Of a stretch of DNA of 64,000 bases, positions 25,971 through 34,159 are shown one piece after another. Position 1 is the first letter of the stretch; every line of letters begins with the position of its first letter. The notes below the pieces were generated by a model that searched no databases, was not told where the DNA came from, and worked only from the letters and a program-made list of their open reading frames with translations. A program made the translations under genes and the position numbers. Source of the stretch: Sulfurimonas sp. UBA2011 (lineage in GTDB: Bacteria > Campylobacterota > Campylobacteria > Campylobacterales > Sulfurimonadaceae); contig DDCH01000004.1 in the NCBI GenBank assembly GCA_002335055.1, positions 344,209-408,208 of the forward strand, read 5' to 3'.

Positions 25971-28625
25971 TTAGCGAGATAAAATCTCATCTAACTCCTC
26001 TGCATAAATAATCTCTTTATCTAAAAGAGTAGTTGCTAAATCTTCTATGATAGACCAATTTTTATCTATCAAATCACTTGCACTTTTTTCACCCTCACTT
26101 ATCCATCTCTTTAACGCCATATCTATTGATTGATGATAGTGTTCAGATGCACGACTAAGTGTTCTTTTTGCATCATCTACACCGTTAATATTAATGTACC
26201 CTACTTCTTTATCCATACCGTAAAGAGCTATGGCAGCATATGCATCATGAGTTGCTTGTTGTATGTCATTTGAAGCACCTGTATCTATACCTCTGATCTC
26301 ACCAAAGCGTTTTATCTGCGCTATACGTCCAGCTAGTGATATACATATTTTACTTTTAAAGTCTTGAACTGTCATGTTCTCTTGCACATCGCTATAGTCA
26401 TGTGCCACAAAGTGCTCGTTATTATCTTTTGGTGTTAGACTAATGTGTTCTATGTGAACATGAGGCATAAGTATCTTAGAAATCACAACACGCCCAGACT
26501 CATAGATAGCAGTTTCTTTAAATGTTTGCTCAGGAGAAATGTACGACTGTCTCTCTCCATACTTAATGGCGTTTATCTGTTCTATGAGTATCTCTTGTGT
26601 TATAGCAGATAAAGAGTGACGAAGACAGTAAAATGCAGCCTCTTTTCCTACTAGTTCGAGTTGTGCACCTGTCATGCCTGCTGTGTACATAAGTAACTCG
26701 TTCATATCAAACGAACCACTTGTAGGTTTTTTCTCAATGATGCCATCTAAAAAGTACTTTCTTGCATCTTTATCAAGGTTGTTTATCTCTATATGTATCT
26801 CTATTCTACCCGGTCTGATAATAGCATCGTCAATATTCTCTTTATAGTTAGTCGCAGCAATTACAAAAATATTTTCATTTTTGTTACTTGAAAAACCATC
26901 CATTTCAGAGAGAAGTTTGTTAATAGGCACTTCTCTATTGTTATCTTCGCCGCGTTTACCAAGAGTATCTATCTCATCGATAAAGATAATCGCTGGTGCA
27001 TACTCTTTTGCTTTAGCAAAAATCTGTTTTGTTTTGGCAGAACTTAAAAGCTCAAGTCCAGTTGTAGAGATAAAAGGAAGTTCAGCCTCTCTTGCAAATG
27101 CTTTTGCAAGCATAGTTTTTCCTGTTCCTGGAGGGCCGTAAAGAAGCATACCTCTAGGTGGAGTGATATCAAAACTCTCTAATAGTTTTGGCTCTTTAAA
27201 GAAGTTTATAACCTCATGGAGTCTCTCTTTTGCTTTTGTATGTCCTGCAATGTCATCAAATGAAACATCAGGTATGTCAAATACAAGACCATCTTCACTA
27301 AAGTCTGTTATTTTGGCAACTTGCTTGAACTTACAGCTATTAACCTTGTATGTGATGACACCATTTTTATCTGTGATACTATCATCCACATTAAGTGTAA
27401 TGTTTTTTCTAAAAAGTTCTTTTACAAGTAGTTCTTCTTCTATAAGAGGGTTTATCATATCGTTTATATAAGTAACAGTAGCTTTTGAGAGAGAGATTTT
27501 AATCTCAGTGAAACTTTTTGCAGTTTTACCTGTGTCCACTATGTACTCTGTGATTTTATTAAAGAAAGTAACACTTACTTTATCTTTAATACGTCTAGCA
27601 TCAAGTTCTGGAGCAAAGTTTAGAACCTGTACTTTTAAGAAGTTTTGGAAGTTACTTCCTTCTGTGTAGTCGATGTTGTACTGTTTTTTAAACATCTCAG
27701 TATATGTTTGAAACTTTCTTTGAGCTATGCTTGAGTAAGCATTATAAGTGAGTTTGTTAAAAAGAACTATATGTGCTTGAGAAAATCTTGATACCAACTC
27801 AGGAGTGATAGCCTGCTCTTCTCCACCACTTCTACTATCGCGTTTTTTCTCACGACGAAGTGCTTCAAGAATCATAGTCTCCGCTTGAATATAGTCATTT
27901 TGAACAAGGTCTTTAAAGCGACTATCAAGATAAAGCTCTTTACCTAAACTTGTTGTAATGATAAAAATAGCCTCTGTAAAATCAACTATGTAGTTAGCAT
28001 TTTCATCAGAGTAGATGATGTCTAGGTTTTCACTACATGCATCATCTGTGATTTTATCCCAACCACAACCATCACGCATCTTTCCACCCTCAAAGATAGA
28101 AAGAAGATTACTTTGGATGTTAGAGTCACATTTCTCAAACGAATCAAGTACGATGATAGCCTTAGGGTTTCTATGAACAAAACCAGTTAACTGACCAACA
28201 CCATAACCTTTCCAACCAGCAGGATAACCATACAACTCACCACCATTTTGTTGGTGGTACTGAGTCATATCAAACTCCATGAGTTTATAACTTTTGAGAT
28301 TTTTTGACATTAGTTCAGCTAGATAAGTCTTTCCAGTAGCAGGAGAACCGAGAAAAAGATATGTCTCCCTAGGAGCATTCTTTTTCTCACTCATACCCGC
28401 TTTCATACTACTGACAACAGTGTTTATAGCTTGTTCTTGACCAAAGAGCTCTTTAGAGAGTTCTTCTTTTAAAGTTTTTACAAACTCGATGTTCTCCTGA
28501 GCCTTTATTTCCTCAGCCGCACGCTCTATCTCGTCATAGTCTCTAACTACATACTCTTGCTTTTTAACTGGTGTTTTTTCATGCTTTTGAACTAGTGCTT
28601 GTACTGCTGCTTCTGTTTCTGTCAT
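25971..28625 (-). CDS. Double AAA ATPase: Clp-like module fused to FtsH-like module with dead M41 site
   Basis: An 884-aa soluble protein. Residues 55-350 resemble the Clp D2 ATPase: LFGQEQAI, Walker A GSPATGKT (93-100), Walker B IIVLDS (157-162, catalytic Glu replaced by Ser), arginine-finger region TPELVSRF, sensor-2 DARRI. Residues 450-690 are FtsH-like AAA: Walker A GPPGTGKT (497-504), Walker B FIDE (548-551), SRH ATN and RPGR (604-607). The pore loop (MFVGVG in FtsH) is deleted at about 523-535. The M41 domain has YESGR (708-712) for HExxH; D787 of the third ligand site remains. There is no membrane anchor. The ATPase of module 2 looks active, the protease not. Partner unknown. Confidence 0.85.
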   Translation of the reverse strand: MTETEAAVQALVQKHEKTPVKKQEYVVRDYDEIERAAEEIKAQENIEFVKTLKEELSKELFGQEQAINTVVSSMKAGMSEKKNAPRETYLFLGSPATGKTYLAELMSKNLKSYKLMEFDMTQYHQQNGGELYGYPAGWKGYGVGQLTGFVHRNPKAIIVLDSFEKCDSNIQSNLLSIFEGGKMRDGCGWDKITDDACSENLDIIYSDENANYIVDFTEAIFIITTSLGKELYLDSRFKDLVQNDYIQAETMILEALRREKKRDSRSGGEEQAITPELVSRFSQAHIVLFNKLTYNAYSSIAQRKFQTYTEMFKKQYNIDYTEGSNFQNFLKVQVLNFAPELDARRIKDKVSVTFFNKITEYIVDTGKTAKSFTEIKISLSKATVTYINDMINPLIEEELLVKELFRKNITLNVDDSITDKNGVITYKVNSCKFKQVAKITDFSEDGLVFDIPDVSFDDIAGHTKAKERLHEVINFFKEPKLLESFDITPPRGMLLYGPPGTGKTMLAKAFAREAELPFISTTGLELLSSAKTKQIFAKAKEYAPAIIFIDEIDTLGKRGEDNNREVPINKLLSEMDGFSSNKNENIFVIAATNYKENIDDAIIRPGRIEIHIEINNLDKDARKYFLDGIIEKKPTSGSFDMNELLMYTAGMTGAQLELVGKEAAFYCLRHSLSAITQEILIEQINAIKYGERQSYISPEQTFKETAIYESGRVVISKILMPHVHIEHISLTPKDNNEHFVAHDYSDVQENMTVQDFKSKICISLAGRIAQIKRFGEIRGIDTGASNDIQQATHDAYAAIALYGMDKEVGYININGVDDAKRTLSRASEHYHQSIDMALKRWISEGEKSASDLIDKNWSIIEDLATTLLDKEIIYAEELDEILSR

Positions 28626-28738
28626 ATTTCTACTCTTTTATGGCTTTATAATTTTCGTATCATACTAAATTTTTCTTGTGTTTTAGCATAAAATGACATT
28701 TCAAGTCGTCTACTTAAGCAGAAGAATGTAGTCTTTCT

Positions 28739-29215
28739 TTAGCATTTGTATATTTTTAACAAAGGTAACATTTTTTGCATATCTTCGAAGTTCAAACACT
28801 CTAAAGGGTTATCACAAACATCTAAATAAACCATTAGAGGAAAGTGACTAAGGTCTGGAAGGAAAGCGAGCTTGTTGCTGTGTATAACTAGTTTTTTTAA
28901 TCTCTCTTGACTTTTTAGACTACTGATGTCAGTTATAAGATTTTTAGATAAAAATATAAATCGTAATTTTGCTAAACCCTCTAGCACTGAGATGTCTTCT
29001 ATCTTATTTCCAGTAAGTGCTAATTTATGAAGATTAGTCATCTCTGACAAGAGGCTTATATCACTAATATTGTTCTCCGAGAGTGATAGTGCACCAATCC
29101 ATGAAACCTCTAGTAACTCTTTTGGTATCTCTTGGAGCTCTAAACCTTTGAGGTCTAAGTAGTGAAGCTTTTGTACTTTAGTAACTTCTATACGTCGTAA
29201 AACTTCTTCCATCAT
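28739..29215 (-). CDS. Leucine-rich repeat protein
   Basis: A 158-aa protein with about five LRRs of 22 residues (for example LHYLDLKGLELQEIPKEL, IGALSLSENNISDISLL, LHKLALTGNKIEDISVL). The repeats are of the bacterial SDS22/internalin-like type and would form a small solenoid for protein binding. It has no signal peptide, so it is cytoplasmic. It lies upstream of the Clp-FtsH fusion gene on the same strand (113-nt gap), and could be a partner (inference). Ends in a Cys. Confidence 0.8.
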   Translation of the reverse strand: MMEEVLRRIEVTKVQKLHYLDLKGLELQEIPKELLEVSWIGALSLSENNISDISLLSEMTNLHKLALTGNKIEDISVLEGLAKLRFIFLSKNLITDISSLKSQERLKKLVIHSNKLAFLPDLSHFPLMVYLDVCDNPLECLNFEDMQKMLPLLKIYKC

Positions 29216-29420
29216 AATAACTTCCTTGATATATTATACTTTTTGCCATTTCTATTAAGTTAATGACTTATTGTGTGCATTTTACTATAATCGAGTAAGG
29301 TCACAAGATTTAATGTAAATATATTTACTTAAAATGTTATAATTATACAAATAATTGTATGAAAAAAAATTCAAGTAAATTATAAACAAATTAAAATAAA
29401 TAAGTTAGAAGGTCATACTA

Positions 29421-30881
29421 GTGAATACTGCACAAAATAAGAAACAAAAATTTATACTAAAACTTTTTCCAGAGATAATGATCAAAGGCTCATCAGCTAA
29501 GCGTCAGATGGTTGGGCAACTATATACTAATCTACTATCAATACTGCAAAAAATAAGCTCAAACGTAGAAGTAAGAAAGTTTTCAGACAAAATAGAAATA
29601 CTCTCCCCCACTCAAGTTTTACCTGAGGTTCGCCAACGTCTTCTTGACACATCAGGCATAGAGCAGATACTTGAAGTTTTACAGTTTGATGATATGGACA
29701 CACTAGATAAGATAAAAGTCAAAGTAGGTGAACTTGTTATCGACTCGCTTGATGGTAAAACTTTTGTTGTAAGAGCTAAACGCACAGGAAAACATGACTT
29801 TAGCTCTATAGACTTAGAGCGAACTGTTGGTGGTTATCTCCTAGCACACTCAAATGCTACAAAAGTACAAATGAAAAATCCTGATGTTACGGTACGAATG
29901 GAACTTGTTGAGGGTCAGCTCAATATGATTATAAAAAAGTATAAGGGTCTCAGTGGTTTTCCTATAGGTACACAGGGTGATATTCTCTCTCTTATGTCAG
30001 GTGGTTTTGACTCAACTGTAGCCTCTTACCTTACTATGAAACGCGGTATAAAAACACACTTTGTCTTTTTTAACCTTGGTGGAAATGCCCATGAAATAGG
30101 TGTAAAACAAGTAGCACTCTACCTTTGGAATAAATTCGGTTCTTCTCATAAAGTAAAGTTTATATCTGTACCTTTTGATGATGTACTCACAGAGATTTTC
30201 GCTTCTACACCTCCTACATATATGGGTGTAACACTCAAACGCCTAATGCTTATGGCAAGTGAGAAAATAGCAGATGAGATGGAGATAGATGCTCTACTTA
30301 CTGGTGAAAGTGTTGCACAAGTAAGTAGTCAAACACTTCGTAATCTCGCTATCATTGATGAAGTAAGCTCAAAACTCATTTTGCGTCCACTTTCTACTAT
30401 GAACAAACCAGAGATTATGTCTATCGCCGATGACATAGGTACTCGTCACTTTGCAGAAGCGATGCCTGAGTACTGTGGTGTTATCTCACAAAACCCTATC
30501 ACTCATGGTTCTTTTAAACGCATGGAAAAAGTGGCACTCAAGTTTGACTACGATGTACTTAATGAAGCTGTAGAGGATGCACAACACATTTATGTACATG
30601 AAATCATTGATGATATCAACAATTTAGCTGCGGTAGAAGTTGTAAGTGACTTAAGCACTGGTGATTTTACTGTTATCGATATTCGTGAAGAAGCTGAGTG
30701 TATAAAGACAGAGTCTCAAACACTTAAAATTCCTTTTCATAAACTCAAACGCGAGTTTAAAGACTTAGCAACTGATAAAGAGTATCTACTTTACTGTGAC
30801 AAAGGTATCATGAGTCAACTCCATGCTCAGTACTTACGAGATGAACTCAAGTGTACGAATGTAAGAGTTTACAGACCTTAG
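29421..30881 (+). CDS. thiI: tRNA 4-thiouridine synthase ThiI with rhodanese domain
   Basis: A 486-aa protein: N-terminal ferredoxin-like plus THUMP domain (about 10-165), PP-loop AANH ATPase (SGGFDST, about 193-199) and a C-terminal rhodanese domain (about 395-486) with the persulfide Cys in LYCDKGIMSQL. It thiolates U8 of tRNA and can supply sulfur for thiazole. The second conserved Cys (EYCGVIS, about residue 353) is present. The start is GTG at 29421 with GAAGG upstream. The full-length E. coli-type architecture is retained. Confidence 0.93.
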   Translation: MNTAQNKKQKFILKLFPEIMIKGSSAKRQMVGQLYTNLLSILQKISSNVEVRKFSDKIEILSPTQVLPEVRQRLLDTSGIEQILEVLQFDDMDTLDKIKVKVGELVIDSLDGKTFVVRAKRTGKHDFSSIDLERTVGGYLLAHSNATKVQMKNPDVTVRMELVEGQLNMIIKKYKGLSGFPIGTQGDILSLMSGGFDSTVASYLTMKRGIKTHFVFFNLGGNAHEIGVKQVALYLWNKFGSSHKVKFISVPFDDVLTEIFASTPPTYMGVTLKRLMLMASEKIADEMEIDALLTGESVAQVSSQTLRNLAIIDEVSSKLILRPLSTMNKPEIMSIADDIGTRHFAEAMPEYCGVISQNPITHGSFKRMEKVALKFDYDVLNEAVEDAQHIYVHEIIDDINNLAAVEVVSDLSTGDFTVIDIREEAECIKTESQTLKIPFHKLKREFKDLATDKEYLLYCDKGIMSQLHAQYLRDELKCTNVRVYRP

Positions 30882-30936
30882 CTAAGCTTTATATATATGT
30901 TGTATAATCGACTACCATACAACATAAAGGCTCTAC

Positions 30937-31875
30937 ATGAAACTTATCTCTATTATCATAGCCGCAATTTTAGGTCTTACTTATGGCCAGTACTATTACG
31001 GTTTTATCTTTTCTCAAAAAATCTGTCTCTTTGCAGGTTTAACACTTGTTATGCCAACTCTTTTTAATGTAAAACTCTCAGATATAAAACTAGTGTTTGA
31101 GTATAAAACACTTATGCTAAAAGCCATGCTTTTTAACTATATAGCTCTTCCCCTTATCGCTCTTGGTATTGGATTACTTACTGATAGTTTTGGTATTGCA
31201 GCTGGGCTTTTCTTACTCTCAGTTTTAAGTGGTGGTGGTATGGTTATGCACTGGATAAAAAATTCTAGTTCTGACACATCTATAGGTTTTATTTTACTCT
31301 TTATCAACATCGTACTTGTTACCCTGTCTTTACTTATGTTACATACTTTTGGTATCTATACATCTGATTATTTTGGAGAGTCTTATGAGGATGGAGTAAA
31401 TATTAGTAACTTTGCTAAAGTCGTTATCTACCTTCTTATTGTTATTCCATTTATAGTAAGTCGTGTTATCATTTTCATCAAACCACTCAAAGAGTTCATA
31501 TCTGCAAAACAAGGCTTGATTAGCAATATCAGTATATTTTTGATTGTATTTTATCTGTTTGGATTACAAAGTTCTCAGTCACTTTTTGAACTCTACGATT
31601 TTGAACCAGAGCTAATTTATATCTCTATGATTGCGGTAGTTGCTTTTTACGGAGTAGTTTTCACTTTAGCAAGATTAGTCTATGACTTAGAGTCACCTCA
31701 AGAGAGAGCTGTATTTTGGCACTCTATCACTCGCTACATTACTTTAGCACTTGTTATATCGACATTTTCTACGGGAACATTTGGAGTAGCAATGCTGGTA
31801 CCCATAATGTTTGCATACATCATTCAGATACCATTCTCTGTACTCATAGATAAGTATATGTTTAAGAAGGCCTAG
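30937..31875 (+). CDS. BASS/ACR3-superfamily transporter
   Basis: A 312-aa protein with about ten transmembrane helices. GGGMVMHWIKNSSSDTSIGF and VMPTLFNVKLSDIK recall the bile acid:sodium symporter and arsenite ACR3 fold, but the ACR3 Cys is not obvious, so the substrate is open. TATAAT at 30903-30908 provides a promoter. It converges on the O-methyltransferase gene; the two stop codons share one CTAG tetranucleotide (31872-31875). Confidence 0.72.
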   Translation: MKLISIIIAAILGLTYGQYYYGFIFSQKICLFAGLTLVMPTLFNVKLSDIKLVFEYKTLMLKAMLFNYIALPLIALGIGLLTDSFGIAAGLFLLSVLSGGGMVMHWIKNSSSDTSIGFILLFINIVLVTLSLLMLHTFGIYTSDYFGESYEDGVNISNFAKVVIYLLIVIPFIVSRVIIFIKPLKEFISAKQGLISNISIFLIVFYLFGLQSSQSLFELYDFEPELIYISMIAVVAFYGVVFTLARLVYDLESPQERAVFWHSITRYITLALVISTFSTGTFGVAMLVPIMFAYIIQIPFSVLIDKYMFKKA

Positions 31876-32522
31876 AGTTTTCGTACAAGCATCAAACCAT
31901 CACCTATGGTGAGCATTGATGCATCTACTCTTTTGTCTTGCATGATTTTTTCATTTAAGGCACGGATAGCGGAAGTGTCAGCATCAATTATTGTCTCGTT
32001 TGCAACTGTACCACCCCAGAAGATGTTGTCTATCATTAAAAGTGCATTTGGTTTAAGTAAACGCAGGCACTCTTCATAGTATAAGTCATAGTTCGATTTA
32101 TCTGCATCAATAAACGCAAGATCAAAACTACTTTTTTCTAATTTAACAAGACTGTTTTCTGCCTTATCTACATAAAGATTAACCTGAGAGTCGATACCAG
32201 CTTCACTCCAGTAGCGTTTAGCTATGTCTGTCCACTCTTTTGAAAGGTCACAACCAACAGCCGAAGAGTCTTTGCCCATAGCACCTACAACACTAAGCAT
32301 ACTATAACCTGTAAAGACACCTATCTCTAGATAGCTTTTTGCACCAACTAAGTTCGCAATAAAACCCATAAAAGCACCTTGTTCAGGAGCAATTTGCATT
32401 TTTCCCATCTCTAGTGTTTTAGTTTCGTCTCTGAGTCTTTTTTTCAAGTCAGACTCATTAACACCTGTTTTAATTATATAATCTAAAAGAGTATCGTTAA
32501 TATCAAGTGTTTTATTGCTCAT
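31872..32522 (-). CDS. O-methyltransferase (class I, COMT-like)
   Basis: A 216-aa SAM-dependent O-methyltransferase of the catechol/caffeoyl-CoA type. Motif I is YLEIGVFTGYSML (about residues 60-72), then VGCDLS, the metal-binding region FIDADKSNYDLYYEE and LLMIDNIFWGG. Acceptor unknown; bacterial members often act on catechols or small phenolics. Follows adk (long form) on the minus strand with a 10-nt gap. Confidence 0.88.
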   Translation of the reverse strand: MSNKTLDINDTLLDYIIKTGVNESDLKKRLRDETKTLEMGKMQIAPEQGAFMGFIANLVGAKSYLEIGVFTGYSMLSVVGAMGKDSSAVGCDLSKEWTDIAKRYWSEAGIDSQVNLYVDKAENSLVKLEKSSFDLAFIDADKSNYDLYYEECLRLLKPNALLMIDNIFWGGTVANETIIDADTSAIRALNEKIMQDKRVDASMLTIGDGLMLVRKL

Positions 32523-32532
32523 AGTTTTTGCC

Positions 32533-33180
32533 TTAGCCTAGTTTAGCAGTGATAGCTGTCTCAACATCAGAGATATGAGCAGTTCCATCAACTGTGATGT
32601 AAGTTAATGTACTCACTTCTTTTGCTTGGTTTTTATAGTAAGAAACAAGTGGTTCTGTAAGTTCATGGTATACTTTTAAACGATCAAGAACAACATCTTC
32701 TTTATCATCTGGACGCTGTACTAGTTCTTCACCAGTTTCATCATCTTTACCTGCTACTTTTGGTGGGTTATATTCTAAGTGATATGTTCTGCCAGATGCT
32801 AGGTGAGCACGACGACCACTCATACGTTTTACGATAACAGAGTCATCAACAGCTATCTCGATAACCGCATCAATAGCAATACCTGCGTTTGTAACAGCAT
32901 CTGCTTGTGGAAGAGTACGTGGAAAACCATCTAACAAATAACCAGATTTACAGTCATCTTCAGCAATTCTATCTTTAACAAGACCAATGATAATCTCATC
33001 AGTTACAAGTTGACCAGAATCCATAGCAGCCTTTGCCATCTTACCCATCTCAGTTCCTGCTTTTATAGCAGCTCTAAGCATGTCACCTGTAGAAATTTGA
33101 GGAATGTTGTATTTTTTTGTAAGAAATTGAGCCTGTGTACCTTTTCCAGCACCAGGAGCTCCTAAAAGAATGATTCTCAT
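32533..33180 (-). CDS. adk: Adenylate kinase, long (E. coli-like) type
   Basis: A 215-aa adenylate kinase. P-loop GAPGAGKGTQAQ (7-18), AMP-binding STGDMLRAA, LVTDEIIIGL, GFPRTLPQAD, and a full LID domain (about 122-159: GRRAHLASGRTYHLEYNPP, GKDDETGEELVQRPDD). It resembles the gammaproteobacterial enzyme closely. The native short epsilon-type enzyme is encoded at 35918, so this copy is probably acquired. The gene sits between O-methyltransferase and nadK on the minus strand. Confidence 0.93.
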   Translation of the reverse strand: MRIILLGAPGAGKGTQAQFLTKKYNIPQISTGDMLRAAIKAGTEMGKMAKAAMDSGQLVTDEIIIGLVKDRIAEDDCKSGYLLDGFPRTLPQADAVTNAGIAIDAVIEIAVDDSVIVKRMSGRRAHLASGRTYHLEYNPPKVAGKDDETGEELVQRPDDKEDVVLDRLKVYHELTEPLVSYYKNQAKEVSTLTYITVDGTAHISDVETAITAKLG

Positions 33181-33242
33181 TTGTTAAAACCTTTGCGTAA
33201 ATTAATTGTTGAAATTATATAGTGTTGAGTTTAAAACTAGAT

Positions 33243-34112
33243 TTATTCGCCCCATCCTAATTTTTCTTTGAGTACATCAAAGTAGTTAAACTCGTTTCTA
33301 TGAATGAGACGAACTTGTTTTTGTGCGAGTTTAATGTGTACAGACTCGTTTTGCTCTAACTCATGCTTCTCTTGTCCATCTATGATAAGAAGTGCTTTCT
33401 CTTTAGGTGTTTTCATCTCTATGGCGAACTTACCTGGAAGCACAACCGGTCTCTGGGTGAGTGAATGGGGACAGATAGGTGTAAGTGCAAAAACATTTGT
33501 AAGCGGAAAAAGAACCGGTCCACCTGCTGAGAGGTTATATGCAGTTGAACCTGTTGGTGTTGAGACTATAACACCATCACCGAAGTAAGTATTAAAAGCT
33601 TTTCCATCAACTAAAGTCTCTACATGAATCATATTTGAGACAGAGTGACGTGTTAAAACGATGTCATTAAAGGCATACTGTGTTACCTCTTTTTTGTTTT
33701 GAATAAATGTAGTTTCAAGGATAGAACGCTCATCAACACGGTACTCACCTTGCACCATATTTTGCACAAAACTATCTAACTCATCAAGTTGAACATCAGC
33801 TAAAAATCCAAAACTACCAGCATAGACACCAAGTATAGGAATGTCATGTTTAAAAGAGCGTCGTACAGCAGAGATAAGAGTTCCATCACCACCAAGAGTA
33901 ACAAGGACATCAGAACTCTTGCACATAAGATCAAAGTCCATTCCCATGATGCCTATCATTGCACCACTGACACTCTCAATGATTACATCGATGTTATATT
34001 TATTAAAAACTTTTTCTAGTTTAAAATAGTTATCTTTTAGCTCTGGTGTTGATGGGCGGAGAACTACTCCAACCCTTTTTATATTCATTGTGTTCATTTG
34101 GATATTATACAC
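33243..34112 (-). CDS. nadK: NAD kinase
   Basis: An ATP-NAD kinase of up to 289 aa that makes NADP from NAD. Motifs: TLGGDGTLISA (GGDG about 73-76), NDIVLTRH, TPTGSTAYNLSAGGP and LIIDGQ. The first codon listed (34112) lies upstream of a minus-strand TATAAT at 34109-34104, so it cannot be in that transcript; ATG at 34097 or 34088 (MNIKRVGVVLRP) is more likely, with little or no leader. Divergent from aspS, as in Campylobacter jejuni. Confidence 0.93.
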   Translation of the reverse strand: MYNIQMNTMNIKRVGVVLRPSTPELKDNYFKLEKVFNKYNIDVIIESVSGAMIGIMGMDFDLMCKSSDVLVTLGGDGTLISAVRRSFKHDIPILGVYAGSFGFLADVQLDELDSFVQNMVQGEYRVDERSILETTFIQNKKEVTQYAFNDIVLTRHSVSNMIHVETLVDGKAFNTYFGDGVIVSTPTGSTAYNLSAGGPVLFPLTNVFALTPICPHSLTQRPVVLPGKFAIEMKTPKEKALLIIDGQEKHELEQNESVHIKLAQKQVRLIHRNEFNYFDVLKEKLGWGE

Positions 34113-34126
34113 TATTTTGGTATAAT
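34104..34126. promoter_or_regulatory. Divergent -10 boxes for nadK and aspS
   Basis: Minus-strand TATAAT at 34109-34104 points to nadK; plus-strand TATAAT at 34121-34126 points to aspS and lies 33 nt before its ATG. The two cores are 11 nt apart, so polymerase binding at one would hinder the other. Confidence 0.5.
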
Positions 34127-34159
34127 CGCGAAAATATTTTTACACAGGACTCTATATAT

